Below the pieces are notes generated by a model that was not told the DNA's origin, made no database searches, and was given only the letters and a program-made list of their open reading frames with translations. Below are positions 14,315-24,213 of a DNA stretch of 64,000 nucleotides, one piece after another (position 1 is the first letter of the stretch; each line of letters begins with the position of its first letter). Both the position numbers and the translations under genes were made by a program. Origin of the DNA: an uncultured Anaerolineae bacterium (GTDB lineage Bacteria; Chloroflexota; Anaerolineae; Aggregatilineales; Phototrophicaceae); assembly GCA_937922795.1 (NCBI GenBank), contig CALAJK010000028.1, forward strand, positions 1 through 64,000. The letters are read 5' to 3'.

Positions 14315-16603
14315 TCACTCCCTGCTGTGCTCACGGGCAGCCGCGATGAGCTGCCCTAATGCAATACTACCATCGTTCGGGGGGAAATGCTGAGGCCAGC
14401 ACGGACGAAAACCGGCTCGTCCCAGCCGCTGGATTGCACGTTCTAACAGATAACGGTTCTGAAAACAGCCCCCGGTCAGCACGATCTGTTCCAGTTGCGC
14501 CGCCTGCGCGACGGCTGCTATCGCCTCAACCAGCGCGTTGTGAAACCTGGCCGAGATCATCCCCGCCGGAACTGAACGCCGCACATCCTCCAACAGCTCA
14601 TGCACCAAAGGCTCCCAGTCGACGACCATCGGCTCTCCCGGCCGCAAATCGAACTGGTAACGCTCATCGGTCTGAATGCCTTCAAGCGCAAACTCGAGCT
14701 CCATCGCCGCCTGCCCTTCATACGTCGCGCGCGCCCGCAAGCCGGCTAACGCGGCGACGGCGTCGAACAGCCGCCCGACGCTGGATGTCAGCGGCGCATT
14801 CACACCGCGCTCTAGCAGCCGGCGCAGGACGGTCAGCTCCGCCGGAGAGAACGCGGCGTGCACTGCGGCATAGGGATCGCTGAAGGCCGTCTCCCCCGCC
14901 AGCGCGTACAGCAGCCCCAACGCCGACCGGCGCGGTTCGCGCACAGCCGCCTCGCCGCCAGGGAGCCGAAAAGTGCGCCAGTGAGCCGCCCGCGTGAAAG
15001 CGGCGTCATCCACCACCAGGAACTCGCCGCCCCATACCGTGCCATTTTGGCCATAGCCAGTGCCATCCCAGGATACACCGAACACCGGCGGCCGCAGCCG
15101 GTGTTCGGCCATACAAGCCAACACATGGGCATAGTGATGCTGCACTGTCACTACTGGCAAGCCCGCGCGCCGGGCATACTGGGTAGACAGATAGTCGGGA
15201 TGGGCATCGCAGGCGACCATTGCCGGCTCAAAAGCATAAGCCTGCTGGAAGCTGCCGATCACCCGTTCGAAGGCCTCCAGCGCGGGCGCTGTCTCCAGGT
15301 CGCCGATATGCTGGCTGACGAAGATGTCATGCCCAACCGCGACCGCGACCGTATTCTTGAGATGAGCCCCGACAGCCAGCGCGGCAGGCAGCAGTTCAGT
15401 CGAGCGCAGCGGCAACGGCGCGTAGCCGCGCGCTCGCCGCAGCACCATCTCGCGCTGCGCGACGACCTGCACGATTGAATCGTCCACATGGCGAACGATC
15501 GGACGGTTATGTACCAGGAAAACATCGGCTAGCCCCGCCAAGCGTTCCAGGGCGTCATACTCATCAGTGCAGATCGGCTCATCTGAGAGATTGCCGCTGG
15601 TTGCCACCACCGGGAATCCTAAATCTGCCAGCAGCAAATGGTGCAGCGGAGTGTACGGCAGCATGATGCCCAGGTAGGGATTGCCCGGCGCGACCTCAGC
15701 CGCGATCAGCGTCATCGCATCCGGTTCGCGGCGACGCCGCAGCAGCACGATGGGCGACTGTGGCGACAGCAGAATCCGCGCCTCGAACTCACTGACCTCG
15801 CAAGCCCTTTTCACCCACTCGAGATGGGGAGCCATGACGGCGAACGGCTTTTCTTCGCGCCGCTTGCGCCCTCTCAGCTTGTTGACAGCCTCAGCGCTGC
15901 GAGCGTCCACCATGAGATGAAAGCCGCCCAACCCCTTGACCGCGGCCACTGCGCCAGCCTGGATCACGGCAGCCGTCTGTCGCAGCGCCGCATCCCCTTC
16001 GGCCAGCATATTTCCCCGGCTGTCCCACAGCGCCAAACGCGGCCCGCAGACCGGGCAGGCATTCGGCTGGGCGTGAAACCGCCGATCCGTCGGATCCTCA
16101 TATTCGGCGCGGCACTGCTCGCACATCGTAAAGCCAGCCATGCTGGTATTCGGCCGGTCATACGGCAGCGCCCGAATGATGCTGAAGCGCGGGCCGCAGT
16201 GCGTACAGTTGGTAAATGGATAGCGGTAGCGTCGATTTTGCGGGTCGAAAATCTCCGCCAGGCAGTCCGGACAGGTGGCCAGATCGGGCAGCATGACCGC
16301 CGTCTTGTCGCCGGCGTCGTCGCTCTCTCGAATTTCAAAACGCGCGAAGCCCACTGGGGCATCATACGCCACGTTGATATCGTGGATGATGGCGGGCAGC
16401 GGTTTCTCGTCCCGTATCCGCGCCAGAAACTGGTCGAGCTGAGGACGGCTTCCCTCGACTTCAATCTTTACGCCCTGCGGCGAATTGTTCACCCAACCCT
16501 TCAGGCCGGTCTCCACCGCTAACCGGTAGATGAACGGGCGGAAACCTACGCCCTGCACAGCGCCGGTGATCCAAATTTTCAACCGCAGCGCTTCGGCTTT
16601 CAC
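14315..16603 (-). CDS. hypF: Carbamoyltransferase HypF
   Basis: A 762-residue HypF, which activates carbamoyl phosphate with ATP and moves the carbamoyl group to the HypE C-terminal Cys. Domains in order: acylphosphatase (ITGAVQGVGFRPFIYRLA, residues about 10-95), two zinc motifs (CPDCLAEIFD with CTHCGPRF, then CEQCRAEYEDP with CPVCGPRLAL), a YrdC-like domain (AAVKGLGGFHLMVDA) and a C-terminal Kae1/HSP70-like domain (HHYAHVLACMAEH, GVSWDGTGYG, VLTGGCFQNRYL). Length is normal. The GTG start overlaps the protease stop as GTGA, and GAGGG lies nine bases upstream. It is followed by hypC after 7 bp. Confidence 0.96.
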   Translation of the reverse strand: MKAEALRLKIWITGAVQGVGFRPFIYRLAVETGLKGWVNNSPQGVKIEVEGSRPQLDQFLARIRDEKPLPAIIHDINVAYDAPVGFARFEIRESDDAGDKTAVMLPDLATCPDCLAEIFDPQNRRYRYPFTNCTHCGPRFSIIRALPYDRPNTSMAGFTMCEQCRAEYEDPTDRRFHAQPNACPVCGPRLALWDSRGNMLAEGDAALRQTAAVIQAGAVAAVKGLGGFHLMVDARSAEAVNKLRGRKRREEKPFAVMAPHLEWVKRACEVSEFEARILLSPQSPIVLLRRRREPDAMTLIAAEVAPGNPYLGIMLPYTPLHHLLLADLGFPVVATSGNLSDEPICTDEYDALERLAGLADVFLVHNRPIVRHVDDSIVQVVAQREMVLRRARGYAPLPLRSTELLPAALAVGAHLKNTVAVAVGHDIFVSQHIGDLETAPALEAFERVIGSFQQAYAFEPAMVACDAHPDYLSTQYARRAGLPVVTVQHHYAHVLACMAEHRLRPPVFGVSWDGTGYGQNGTVWGGEFLVVDDAAFTRAAHWRTFRLPGGEAAVREPRRSALGLLYALAGETAFSDPYAAVHAAFSPAELTVLRRLLERGVNAPLTSSVGRLFDAVAALAGLRARATYEGQAAMELEFALEGIQTDERYQFDLRPGEPMVVDWEPLVHELLEDVRRSVPAGMISARFHNALVEAIAAVAQAAQLEQIVLTGGCFQNRYLLERAIQRLGRAGFRPCWPQHFPPNDGSIALGQLIAAAREHSRE

Positions 16604-17052
16604 CCTAATTGTCCCTCAACCCACTGACGGACACGGGCCACCAGCGCCGGCAGCGCTGCCGCTGCCGCTGGCGACAGCCCGCTGCCCAACGCATAGCGCT
16701 CGCCGGTCAATGAGAAAACAACCGCCGCCGGACAGGTTCCGTAAAGCGTCTGCGTGAGCGCCAGCAGCCCGCCGGGCGTCAGGTGATGAGTGAGCGAACC
16801 GCTGGCGCTTAAGTCAGGCTCGACCGCCGCCGCCCGAATTTCCCCCGGCTGGCCATCCACACACGCATCCAGGAAAGCGACGGCGCGCGCTTGGCTGATC
16901 CATTCAGCCAGCTCTGGGGTCAGTTGGTGGCAGACTTTGACGATCACCCGTTCATCGGCGACCTGCTCTGAAAGCTGCTGCGCGGCGTGCCAGCCGATGG
17001 CATCGTCGCCGCGCAGCGCATTCCCATAGCCGATGATGAGCACCGGATCCAT
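16600..17052 (-). CDS. hoxW: Hydrogenase maturation endopeptidase (HoxW/HyaD family)
   Basis: A 150-residue HyaD/HoxW/HycI-type endopeptidase. After nickel insertion it cuts the C-terminal tail of the large subunit. The opening VLIIGYGNALRGDDAIGWHAA contains the conserved GNxLxxDD motif whose acidic residue probes nickel, and FLDACVDG holds the second acidic ligand. Its ATG overlaps the hoxH stop (TGATG), so it is directly coupled to its presumed substrate, HoxH, which keeps a 24-residue tail after the DPCLSCSTH motif. The symbol is assigned from context; the family is certain. Confidence 0.92.
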   Translation of the reverse strand: MDPVLIIGYGNALRGDDAIGWHAAQQLSEQVADERVIVKVCHQLTPELAEWISQARAVAFLDACVDGQPGEIRAAAVEPDLSASGSLTHHLTPGGLLALTQTLYGTCPAAVVFSLTGERYALGSGLSPAAAAALPALVARVRQWVEGQLG

Positions 17053-18473
17053 CAGCGGATTTTCTGGTCGAGCACCTCGCCGTCTGGCCCAATGAGCTGA
17101 ATGTGCAGCGGCATCTGCCCCAGGGCATGCGTCGAGCAGCTCAAACAGGGATCGAAGGTGCGGATGACAGCCTCGACTCGGTTCAGAGCGCCTTCGGTCA
17201 GTTTAGAACCGTTGACGAAATGCTTGGCCGCCTGCAGCACCCCCCGGTTCATCGCCAGGTTGTTATGGCCAGTGGCGATGATCAGATTGGCTTTGGTGAT
17301 GATGCCATCTTCGTTGATGTGGTAGTGGTGAATGAGCGTGCCGCGCGGGGCCTCGGCCATACCGATGCCTTCCAGCCGGTTCGGCGCGGCGTGGGCGCGC
17401 ACATGCGTGCTGAGGATGTCCGGCTTGTTCAGCAGATACTCGATGCGCTCAATGCCGTTCAAGATTTCGATCAATCGGGCGTAGTGATAATGGAACGAGC
17501 TGAGCACAGCGCCCCGTCCCAGCTCTCGAAACTCCGCCCACTCTGCATCCGCCCGCGGTGTCCCGCAGAAATTGATGATGTTCAGCCGCGCCAGCGGCCC
17601 GACGCGGTACATCCCGTCCGGGTAGCCCATAGGCTTGTAATATGGGAACTTGAGATAGGACCAGGGCTCTACCGCCTCGCCGATAACTTTCTGGTAGTCT
17701 TCCGCCCGGATGCCATCCGCTACGATCTTGCCGGCAGCGTCTACAAACCGCAGCTTGCCGTCATAATGGACGAGTTCCCCCTTATCGTTCACCATGCCCA
17801 TGAACAGCGAGGGGAAATTGGCAAACGTGCGGATCTCTTCAGGATAATTGTCGAACGTGCGCTTGAACCAGTCCAGCGTGCGCTGGATGATCGCCAGCGC
17901 TTCAGGGATCTCCGCCAAGATCTTGTCGCGTAGTTCCGGTTTCAGCGGCTCGCTGACGCCACCCGGCACGATCCAGCCCGGATGGATGCGCTTGCCGCCC
18001 AGCCACTCGATGATTTGCTGGCCAAATCGCCGCAGCCGGATGCCATCGCGCGCGATGTTGGGGTTTTCCTCGATGAGCTTGAAAATGTTGCGCTGCGCCG
18101 GATCGTAATCCAAACCGAGCAGGAAATCCGGCGACGCCAGATGAAAGAAGCTCAAGGCGTGTGACTGGACGAGCTGCGCCAGGTTCATGATGCGCCGCAG
18201 GTACTGCGCGGTCATCGGAATGCTGACCGCCATCAGCGCATCACAGGCCTTGGCCGACGCGATCAGATGGCTGACGGGACAGATGCCGCAGATGCGCGCC
18301 ATGAGCGCAGGCATCTCGTAGAACGGTCGTCCTTCACAGAACTTCTCGAACCCGCGAATTTGCGTCACGTGGAAGCGCGCATCCTGCACAAATCCTTGTT
18401 CGTCCAAATGGATCGTGATCTTGCCGTGTCCCTCAGCGCGAGTCACGGGGTCAATGACAATTTCTCTCGCCAT
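17052..18473 (-). CDS. hoxH: NiFe hydrogenase large subunit HoxH
   Basis: A 473-residue catalytic subunit carrying the NiFe(CN)2CO site. The N-terminal ligands are in [10 protein letters not shown] (Cys62 and Cys65) and the C-terminal ligands in [10 protein letters not shown] (Cys443 and Cys446). A 24-residue tail beginning [10 protein letters not shown] remains after His449 and is the expected target of the protease encoded next. The motifs and the gene order E-F-U-Y-H fit group 3d bidirectional NAD-linked hydrogenases. AGGGAG lies about seven bases before the ATG. All four nickel-binding Cys are present, so an active enzyme is expected. It couples NADH/NAD+ to H2/H+ in the cytoplasm. Confidence 0.97.
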   Translation of the reverse strand: MAREIVIDPVTRAEGHGKITIHLDEQGFVQDARFHVTQIRGFEKFCEGRPFYEMPALMARICGICPVSHLIASAKACDALMAVSIPMTAQYLRRIMNLAQLVQSHALSFFHLASPDFLLGLDYDPAQRNIFKLIEENPNIARDGIRLRRFGQQIIEWLGGKRIHPGWIVPGGVSEPLKPELRDKILAEIPEALAIIQRTLDWFKRTFDNYPEEIRTFANFPSLFMGMVNDKGELVHYDGKLRFVDAAGKIVADGIRAEDYQKVIGEAVEPWSYLKFPYYKPMGYPDGMYRVGPLARLNIINFCGTPRADAEWAEFRELGRGAVLSSFHYHYARLIEILNGIERIEYLLNKPDILSTHVRAHAAPNRLEGIGMAEAPRGTLIHHYHINEDGIITKANLIIATGHNNLAMNRGVLQAAKHFVNGSKLTEGALNRVEAVIRTFDPCLSCSTHALGQMPLHIQLIGPDGEVLDQKIR

Positions 18474-18484
18474 ACCAGCGCTCC

Positions 18485-19018
18485 CTAGGCTCCAAACCGT
18501 GACTTATCGGTAAGGTCGGGCGTGCGACCTTGCAGCAGTTCTGTGAGTACGTAGTAGATCGTATCCGCTGACGGCGGGCAGCCGGGCACGTAGACGTCAA
18601 CTTTCACCACCGTATGCACCGGCCTTGCTTTGGCCAGCAGCGCCGGCACAACTTGATTCGGCGTCTGCGGTTGCAGCGTCGCATTCTCATTGTAGGCCCG
18701 GCGCATCACATCATCCACCGAGTATGGGTTGCGCATCGCCGGCACGTTAGCCGTCACCGCGCAGTCCCCCAGGGCGATCAAAATCTTGGTGCGCGCGCGG
18801 ATATGCCGGATTTTCTCCATATCCTCGACGCTGCTCACCGCGCCTTCAACTAGGGTCACATCCACCGACTCTGGAAACCTTTTCGGGTCAACCAGCGGGC
18901 TGTAGACGACTTCAACCTGTTCAGCCAGCTCCACTAACCGTTCGTCCATGTCAAGGAACGACATGTGACAGCCCGAACACCCATCAAGCCACACCGTCGC
19001 CAAGCGCACTTTGCTCAT
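18485..19018 (-). CDS. hoxY: NiFe hydrogenase small subunit HoxY
   Basis: A 177-residue small subunit of the short group 3 type, holding one proximal [4Fe-4S] cluster next to HoxH. Ligands are visible in [13 protein letters not shown] (Cys14 and Cys17), in [12 protein letters not shown] and in [13 protein letters not shown]. There is no Tat signal, consistent with a cytoplasmic enzyme. It overlaps hoxU by 4 bp and precedes hoxH by 11 bp. Confidence 0.96.
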   Translation of the reverse strand: MSKVRLATVWLDGCSGCHMSFLDMDERLVELAEQVEVVYSPLVDPKRFPESVDVTLVEGAVSSVEDMEKIRHIRARTKILIALGDCAVTANVPAMRNPYSVDDVMRRAYNENATLQPQTPNQVVPALLAKARPVHTVVKVDVYVPGCPPSADTIYYVLTELLQGRTPDLTDKSRFGA

Positions 19019-19749
19019 TTCGACCGCTTCTCCCGCATCAATGTCAGGTACGGCAGGAAAGCGCGTTTCTTCGACATTTCAGCTACTGCTTTGCCTTTTT
19101 CGAATAACGCGCCCGTCGGGCACACATTCACGCACTTGCCGCAGCTCGTGCACGTCTCTGACTGGCCCCAAGGCTGATTGAGGTCAGTCACGATCCGCGC
19201 TTCGATGCCACGCCCCGACACATCCCAAGTGTGCGCGCCTTCGATCTCATCGCACACGCGCACACACCGTGTGCACAGTATACAACGGTTGCGGTCCAGC
19301 GCATACCGTTCATGCGAGGCATCCACCACGCGGCGCGGGTATAAATACGGCACGGTCACATGGGTCATGCCGATGCGCTGCGCCAGGCTCTGCAGCTCGC
19401 AGTGACCGTTGACCACGCACACCGCGCATACGTGGTTGCCCTCGGAGAAGATCAACTCCATGATCATCCGGCGGTATTCAATCAGTCGCTCCGAGTTCGT
19501 GACGACTTCCATGCCCTCCGCTACATGCGTGACGCACGCCGGCAGCAGTTTGGACGATCCTTTGACCTCGACCAGGCACAGCCGGCAGCCGCCATGCGCC
19601 GACAAACCGTCCAGTTGGCACAGTGTGGGGATGAAGATGCCGTTCTCACGGGCGACGTCTAGGATGGTTTCATCCTCGCGCCCGCTGACATCATGCCCAT
19701 CAATTTTCAGCGTCTTGGTGCGTGACAGCACCTGCTGCCTGTCTTTCAT
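19015..19749 (-). CDS. hoxU: Hydrogenase diaphorase subunit HoxU
   Basis: A 244-residue NuoG-N-terminal-like subunit that relays electrons between HoxF and HoxY. A plant-type [2Fe-2S] cluster is ligated by Cys44, Cys55, Cys58 and Cys72. The His106-Cys108-Cys111-Cys117 motif matches the NuoG-type cluster with one His ligand. Two further [4Fe-4S] motifs follow, [11 protein letters not shown] (156-166) and [12 protein letters not shown] (200-210). Length matches HoxU of other species. It overlaps hoxF and hoxY by 4 bp each. Confidence 0.96.
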   Translation of the reverse strand: MKDRQQVLSRTKTLKIDGHDVSGREDETILDVARENGIFIPTLCQLDGLSAHGGCRLCLVEVKGSSKLLPACVTHVAEGMEVVTNSERLIEYRRMIMELIFSEGNHVCAVCVVNGHCELQSLAQRIGMTHVTVPYLYPRRVVDASHERYALDRNRCILCTRCVRVCDEIEGAHTWDVSGRGIEARIVTDLNQPWGQSETCTSCGKCVNVCPTGALFEKGKAVAEMSKKRAFLPYLTLMREKRSK

Positions 19750-21353
19750 ACAACCTCCTGCTGCCGGATACGCGCCAGATATTCATCGCGGAAATAGCGC
19801 AGCGTACTGATGACCGGATTAGGCGCGCCTTGTCCCAAACCACACAGACTGGCATGTTTGACCACATCGCACAGTCGTTCCAACAGCGCGAGGTCCTCCA
19901 GAGTCGCCGTGCCCGCCGCGATGCTGTCGAGCAAGTTGTACATCTGGGCAGTACCGACCCGGCACGGGACGCATTTGCCGCACGATTCGGTCATCGAGAA
20001 TTCCATGAAATACCGTGCGACATCCACCATTGACGACGTATCGTCAACGACGATCATGCCGCCTGAACCCATATACGTGCCGATCTCAAGCAGCGACTCG
20101 TAGTCAACCGGCATGTCCAGATACTGAGCCGGCACACACCCCCCTGACGGCCCGCCGGTCTGCACCGCTTTGAACTGGCGACCATCTGGAATGCCCGCGC
20201 CGATCTCGAAGACGATCTCGCGCAAGGTGATCCCCATCGGCACTTCAATCAGCCCATTGTTGACCACTCGGCCTGCCAGCGAAAAGACTTTCGTCCCTTT
20301 GCTCTTCTCGTTGCCGATGCTGCTGAACCACTCCGCCCCTTTGCGGATGATCGGGGCGACATTGGCGAACGTCTCCACGTTGTTCACCAGTGTGGGAAAT
20401 CCCCACAGGCCGTGCTCCGCCGGATAGGGTGGGCGGGGACGCGGCTGGCCGATCTTGCCTTCAATTGAAGCGATCAGCGCCGTTTCCTCGCCGCAGACGA
20501 ATGCACCCGCACCCAGGCGAATATCCACGTTGAAGCTGAAGGGCGTGCCGCAGATATTCTCGCCCAGCAGCCCAAGCTTTTTCGCCTGGCGTATGGCGGT
20601 TTTCAACCGATCAACTGCCAGGGGGTACTCAGCCCGCACATACAAATATCCCTGGCTGGCGCCAATGGCATACGCGGCGATGGCCATACCTTCGATGACG
20701 CGGTGCGGATCGCTTTCCAGCACGCTACGATCCATGAACGCGCCCGGGTCACCCTCATCGGCGTTGCAGATCACGAATTTGCGCTCGCCATGGCTCTTCG
20801 CCACCGTGGACCACTTCAGCCCGGTCGGGTAGCCGGCGCCCCCACGCCCGCGCAGGCCGCTTTTCGTGATCTGGGAGATCACCTCCGCCGGGGTCATCAT
20901 CGTTAGAACATGGAACAGCGCCTGATAACCGTCGGCGGCAATGTAGTCTTCGATGCTCTCCGGATCAATTGCGCCGGAGTTTTCGAGCACGATCTTGACC
21001 TGGCGCTTGAAGAAAGGCATTTCCAGGCTGCATTGCAACCGCTTGACGGGCGTGCTGTCCAGGCTGGCGACGATGACCGAGGCATCATCGGGCGTGACGC
21101 CCTGGTACAGGATGCCATCGGGCTCAACCGACACCAGCGGCCCAGCCGCGCATAACCCCTTGCATCCCACCCCTTTGACGCGGCAGAGCCGGGCTTTGCC
21201 GCTCTGTTCTAGTTCCTGCTCAAGCGCCTGTTTGACCATATCGCTGCGCGAGGCCAGGCACGGTGTGCCGGTGCACACATGGATATGGTGCGGGTACTGT
21301 GCTTTTTCGGCCTGCTCAGCTTGAGCGATCTTGATGAGTTCATCGCCGATCAT
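19746..21353 (-). CDS. hoxF: Hydrogenase diaphorase subunit HoxF (NADH-binding)
   Basis: A 535-residue NuoF-like flavoprotein with an N-terminal thioredoxin-like [2Fe-2S] domain ([12 protein letters not shown], then [13 protein letters not shown]). The FMN/NADH domain has [16 protein letters not shown] and [15 protein letters not shown] [4Fe-4S] site lies in [13 protein letters not shown] plus a later Cys in [10 protein letters not shown]. It exchanges electrons with NAD(H). Coupling by 4-bp overlaps to hoxE and hoxU indicates stoichiometric production. Its length equals a NuoF plus part of NuoE, as usual for HoxF, and no cofactor ligand appears lost. Confidence 0.96.
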   Translation of the reverse strand: MIGDELIKIAQAEQAEKAQYPHHIHVCTGTPCLASRSDMVKQALEQELEQSGKARLCRVKGVGCKGLCAAGPLVSVEPDGILYQGVTPDDASVIVASLDSTPVKRLQCSLEMPFFKRQVKIVLENSGAIDPESIEDYIAADGYQALFHVLTMMTPAEVISQITKSGLRGRGGAGYPTGLKWSTVAKSHGERKFVICNADEGDPGAFMDRSVLESDPHRVIEGMAIAAYAIGASQGYLYVRAEYPLAVDRLKTAIRQAKKLGLLGENICGTPFSFNVDIRLGAGAFVCGEETALIASIEGKIGQPRPRPPYPAEHGLWGFPTLVNNVETFANVAPIIRKGAEWFSSIGNEKSKGTKVFSLAGRVVNNGLIEVPMGITLREIVFEIGAGIPDGRQFKAVQTGGPSGGCVPAQYLDMPVDYESLLEIGTYMGSGGMIVVDDTSSMVDVARYFMEFSMTESCGKCVPCRVGTAQMYNLLDSIAAGTATLEDLALLERLCDVVKHASLCGLGQGAPNPVISTLRYFRDEYLARIRQQEVV

Positions 21354-21850
21354 GTCTGTATTAACTCCCTGAGTTTGTCCACCACCGCCGCGGGTTCCAG
21401 CTTGCCGACGATCTCACCGTCGAACACAACGGCCGGCGCTAGACCGCATGATCCTAGACAGCGGGCGGCCAACACCGATAGCTGATTATCGGCTGTGGTC
21501 TCGCCAGGCCTAACTTGGAAATTCTCCTGTATGGCGCTCAGGATACTGGCGCTGCCTTTGATATAGCAGGCTGTCCCGGTGCAGACGACACAGTTGTGTT
21601 TGCCCTGCGGCTTCAGGCTGAAGAAATGATAGAATGTCGCCACCCCATACACTCGGCTGAGCGGAACTCCTAGCGACTCGGCGACGAAATGCAGGGAAGT
21701 CTCGTCGAGATAGCCAAATGACTCTTGGACGGTGTGCAGAACTTCAATGAGAGCACTCGCATCATAGCCGTGGCGGCGCATGGTCGCCTCGACCAAACGC
21801 CAGCGACGATCATCAGACGGGGGGGCGACTTTGGGCTGAGAAGCAAGCAT
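21350..21850 (-). CDS. hoxE: Hydrogenase subunit HoxE (NuoE-like)
   Basis: A 166-residue NuoE-like thioredoxin-fold subunit with one [2Fe-2S] cluster ligated by CVVCTGTACYIKG and ARCLGSCGLAPAVV. It is the first gene of the hoxEFUYH operon. Pentameric (HoxE-containing) enzymes occur in cyanobacteria and some phototrophic bacteria; HoxE may help exchange electrons with ferredoxin (family knowledge), which would fit the PFOR encoded upstream. AAGG precedes the ATG closely. It is divergent from the M20 peptidase across 187 bp. Confidence 0.95.
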   Translation of the reverse strand: MLASQPKVAPPSDDRRWRLVEATMRRHGYDASALIEVLHTVQESFGYLDETSLHFVAESLGVPLSRVYGVATFYHFFSLKPQGKHNCVVCTGTACYIKGSASILSAIQENFQVRPGETTADNQLSVLAARCLGSCGLAPAVVFDGEIVGKLEPAAVVDKLRELIQT

Positions 21851-21943
21851 CTGACCTTCTTCCTTGTTGGAAACCCCCAGCTAACTCTTCCCATTCTAGT
21901 CATTTGCGAAACATGACATGTAAGACGTTCTTCAGATTATCCG

Positions 21944-21960
21944 CTGACAAACATCACGAT
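21944..21960. promoter_or_regulatory. Dyad-like site between hoxE and the M20 gene
   Basis: CTGACAAACATCACGAT agrees at 14 of 17 positions with the ppdK upstream site. It lies 94 bp before the hoxE start. An 11-base part (CAAACATCACG) also occurs between convergent genes near 24.2 kb, where no promoter is expected, so chance is possible. Confidence 0.25.
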
Positions 21961-22037
21961 CCTGTCTCCGCGCATCGTCATACTGTAAGATAGAAGTTAT
22001 TTCACCAGCTTAGACATCCCAGGACTTAGCCGCCGTC

Positions 22038-23273
22038 ATGACGATCGAGTCACAGTTGACAGACTACCTCCATCAACTTCAACCCCAATTAGTGGACTGC
22101 TGCGTTCGGTTGCTGCAAATCCCCTCCGTAAATGGTCTCCATGACGAGGTTCACCTGGCCGAATACCTGGCCGCCCAGGCGCGCGCGCTGGGGCTGGAAG
22201 TCGCTCTAGTAGGGGAAGATCCTCGACGTCCCAACGTCATCATCAGCACTGCGCCGGCTGGGCCGACGGGGCTGATCCTGATCGCACATCTCGATACGGT
22301 GCCGCCCGGCGACCCCGATCGCTGGGTTTACCCGCCGTTTTCCGGCCAGAGCGCAAACGGCAGGATCTATGGCCGCGGCGCGGTCGACACGAAAGGCGGC
22401 ATGGCGGCGGCGCTGTTCGCGCTGGCCACCCTGCAGCGGACGCCCGGCGCGCTGGCCGCCGGCAGGGCGCAGCTCATCTGCGTCCCAGACGAAGAGTCGG
22501 GCGCAACCGGCACGTTGGGCATTCGTTTCCTCGCGGCTCAAGGGCTGCTGGAGGGACTGGGAGCCATCTACGCCTACTCAGGCGATGACATCATCCTGGG
22601 GCATCGCGGCTTAGTTCGATATCGGCTCACAGCTCAGGGAGCAGCCGCGCATACTGGCTCCAGAGATTGGCAGGAGCGGGCAGTTGGCGCTAACGCCGTG
22701 ACGGCTATGGCGCGGCTGCTGCTGGCGTTGGAAGCGGTCGAAACCCCCTACTCCAGCGCGCCTTACTTCCACTCCTATCGGACGGTCTTCACTCCTGGAA
22801 CTGTGATCCGGGGAGGCTCCAGCGTCAATATCGTGCCTGACCACTGCGAAGCGCTGGTGGACATTCGAACGACACCTGAGTATGATCTCAGCCGAATAGA
22901 GCCGCTGCTGCATACCGCCTTGGCGCGAGCAGCTTCGCCGGGCGTCAGCTTTGAGCATACGCTGCTCAACTATGTGCCCGCCGCCGTCGCCGACGATCGG
23001 GCGGCCATCTTCGCCCATGCCGAGGCGGCCGTCCAGCAGGTCAAGGGCATCAAGCCGGCGCGCGCTGTTGCTGGCCCGGCTAACGAAGGCTACCTCCTCA
23101 TCGAGCGAGGCATTCCCACGATTTGTGGGCTGGGACCATCGGGCGCGAACGCTCACGCGCCGAATGAGTATGTTGAGATCGAAGGGTTGGCCGAGGCAGC
23201 GCTGATCTACGCTTTAGTCGCCCACGGCCTCTCACGGGAACTGACAAGCTCTATTCTGAAAGCGATTGAGTGA
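22038..23273 (+). CDS. M20-family metallopeptidase (ArgE/DapE/CPG2-like)
   Basis: A 411-residue M20 dinuclear zinc hydrolase. Metal ligands are in LIAHLDTVPPGD and GRGAVDTKGGMAAAL, and the general base region is CVPDEESGATGT. A dimerisation domain fills residues about 180-300 (SVNIVPDHCEALVDIR) before the C-terminal GANAHAPNEYVEI, which supplies the last His ligand. The family includes succinyl-diaminopimelate desuccinylase, acetylornithine deacetylase and carboxypeptidases; the sequence does not decide among them. The nucleoside hydrolase follows after 3 bp, suggesting a nutrient-salvage unit rather than lysine or arginine synthesis. There is no signal peptide. The ribosome site before the ATG is weak. 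Confidence 0.85.
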   Translation: MTIESQLTDYLHQLQPQLVDCCVRLLQIPSVNGLHDEVHLAEYLAAQARALGLEVALVGEDPRRPNVIISTAPAGPTGLILIAHLDTVPPGDPDRWVYPPFSGQSANGRIYGRGAVDTKGGMAAALFALATLQRTPGALAAGRAQLICVPDEESGATGTLGIRFLAAQGLLEGLGAIYAYSGDDIILGHRGLVRYRLTAQGAAAHTGSRDWQERAVGANAVTAMARLLLALEAVETPYSSAPYFHSYRTVFTPGTVIRGGSSVNIVPDHCEALVDIRTTPEYDLSRIEPLLHTALARAASPGVSFEHTLLNYVPAAVADDRAAIFAHAEAAVQQVKGIKPARAVAGPANEGYLLIERGIPTICGLGPSGANAHAPNEYVEIEGLAEAALIYALVAHGLSRELTSSILKAIE

Positions 23274-23276
23274 ACC

Positions 23277-24203
23277 ATGCGCATGTTGATTGACACCGAC
23301 GCCGGCGTAGATGATGCTCAGGCCATCATGATGGCGTTCGCCCACCCAGACGTCAGCGTGGAAGCGATCACGACCTGCACCGGCAACATTCACGTGGACA
23401 AAGTCGTCGCCAACGTTTTCGCAGTACTCGACCTGCTAGGACGCAGCGCGCCGGTATATCGCGGCGCGGCGTCCCCCTTGATCTCGAACTGGTCGCCAGA
23501 AGTGACAGTGCACGGCGAAGACGGCCTGGGGAATTGGTCTGGCCGCCAACCGACATCCCGACGTGTTGAGCCCGAACCCGCGGCGGCGGCGCTCGTTCGT
23601 CTGGCTGACGAATCCCCAGGCGAGTATACGCTGGTCGCTCTTGGCCCTCTGACTAATCTGGCGTTGGCTTATGCGCTAGATCCTTCCTTTCCGAGCAAAA
23701 TCAAAGAGCTAGTGTTCATGGGCGGCACGATACGCGCAGCGGGCAACACCGAAATGGTGACCGCCGAATGGAATATCTTCTGCGACCCCGAAGCAGCCCA
23801 CATGACGCTCAGAGCCTTTCCCCACTCAACGATGTTGTCCTGGGAGACAACGCTTGATCACCCGCTGCCCTGGTCGCGCTTTGAAGCGCTGCTGGCGGCC
23901 GAGACGCCCGCGGCGCGGTTCGTGCGCGAGACGAGCAGCCTTTCCGTCAACCTGATGAAGCAGTATCCACAGTTTGGCGGTTATCTGATGCCGGATCCGT
24001 TGGCGATGGCGGTCGCCCTAGTGCCTGATCTCATCCGCCGCAGCGCCGAACACTATGTGACGGTCGAACTGCACGGGAGCGAAACGCGCGGGCAGACCGT
24101 CATCGACTATTTCGGGCGCAAAGGCCAGCCGCCCAACGTCCAGATCGTCACTGAGCTGGACATGGACGGCGTCGGTCGGTTGTTTGAACAGATACTGCGC
24201 TGA
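23277..24203 (+). CDS. Inosine-uridine-preferring nucleoside hydrolase family protein
   Basis: A 308-residue nucleoside hydrolase that should release ribose from ribonucleosides. The N-terminal calcium site IDTDAGVDDAQAIMMAF is intact, as are LVALGPLTNLALA and the VFMGGT segment. AEWNIFCDPEAAHM corresponds to the NxxxDPEA motif of the family, and the closing LMPDPLAMAVAL supplies the last Asp and replaces the usual His-Asp pair with Pro-Asp, so base preference may differ. It begins 3 bp after the M20 gene and is convergent with the Gfo/Idh gene, with 10 bp between stops and no obvious terminator. Confidence 0.88.
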   Translation: MRMLIDTDAGVDDAQAIMMAFAHPDVSVEAITTCTGNIHVDKVVANVFAVLDLLGRSAPVYRGAASPLISNWSPEVTVHGEDGLGNWSGRQPTSRRVEPEPAAAALVRLADESPGEYTLVALGPLTNLALAYALDPSFPSKIKELVFMGGTIRAAGNTEMVTAEWNIFCDPEAAHMTLRAFPHSTMLSWETTLDHPLPWSRFEALLAAETPAARFVRETSSLSVNLMKQYPQFGGYLMPDPLAMAVALVPDLIRRSAEHYVTVELHGSETRGQTVIDYFGRKGQPPNVQIVTELDMDGVGRLFEQILR

Positions 24204-24213
24204 GCTGCAAACA

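Noticed and set aside
11901-21850. Respiratory complex I (nuoEFG) instead of a hydrogenase diaphorase
   Set aside because: The NuoE/F/G-like genes are short, lack all membrane subunits and are followed directly by HoxY and HoxH with NiFe ligands and by hyp genes.
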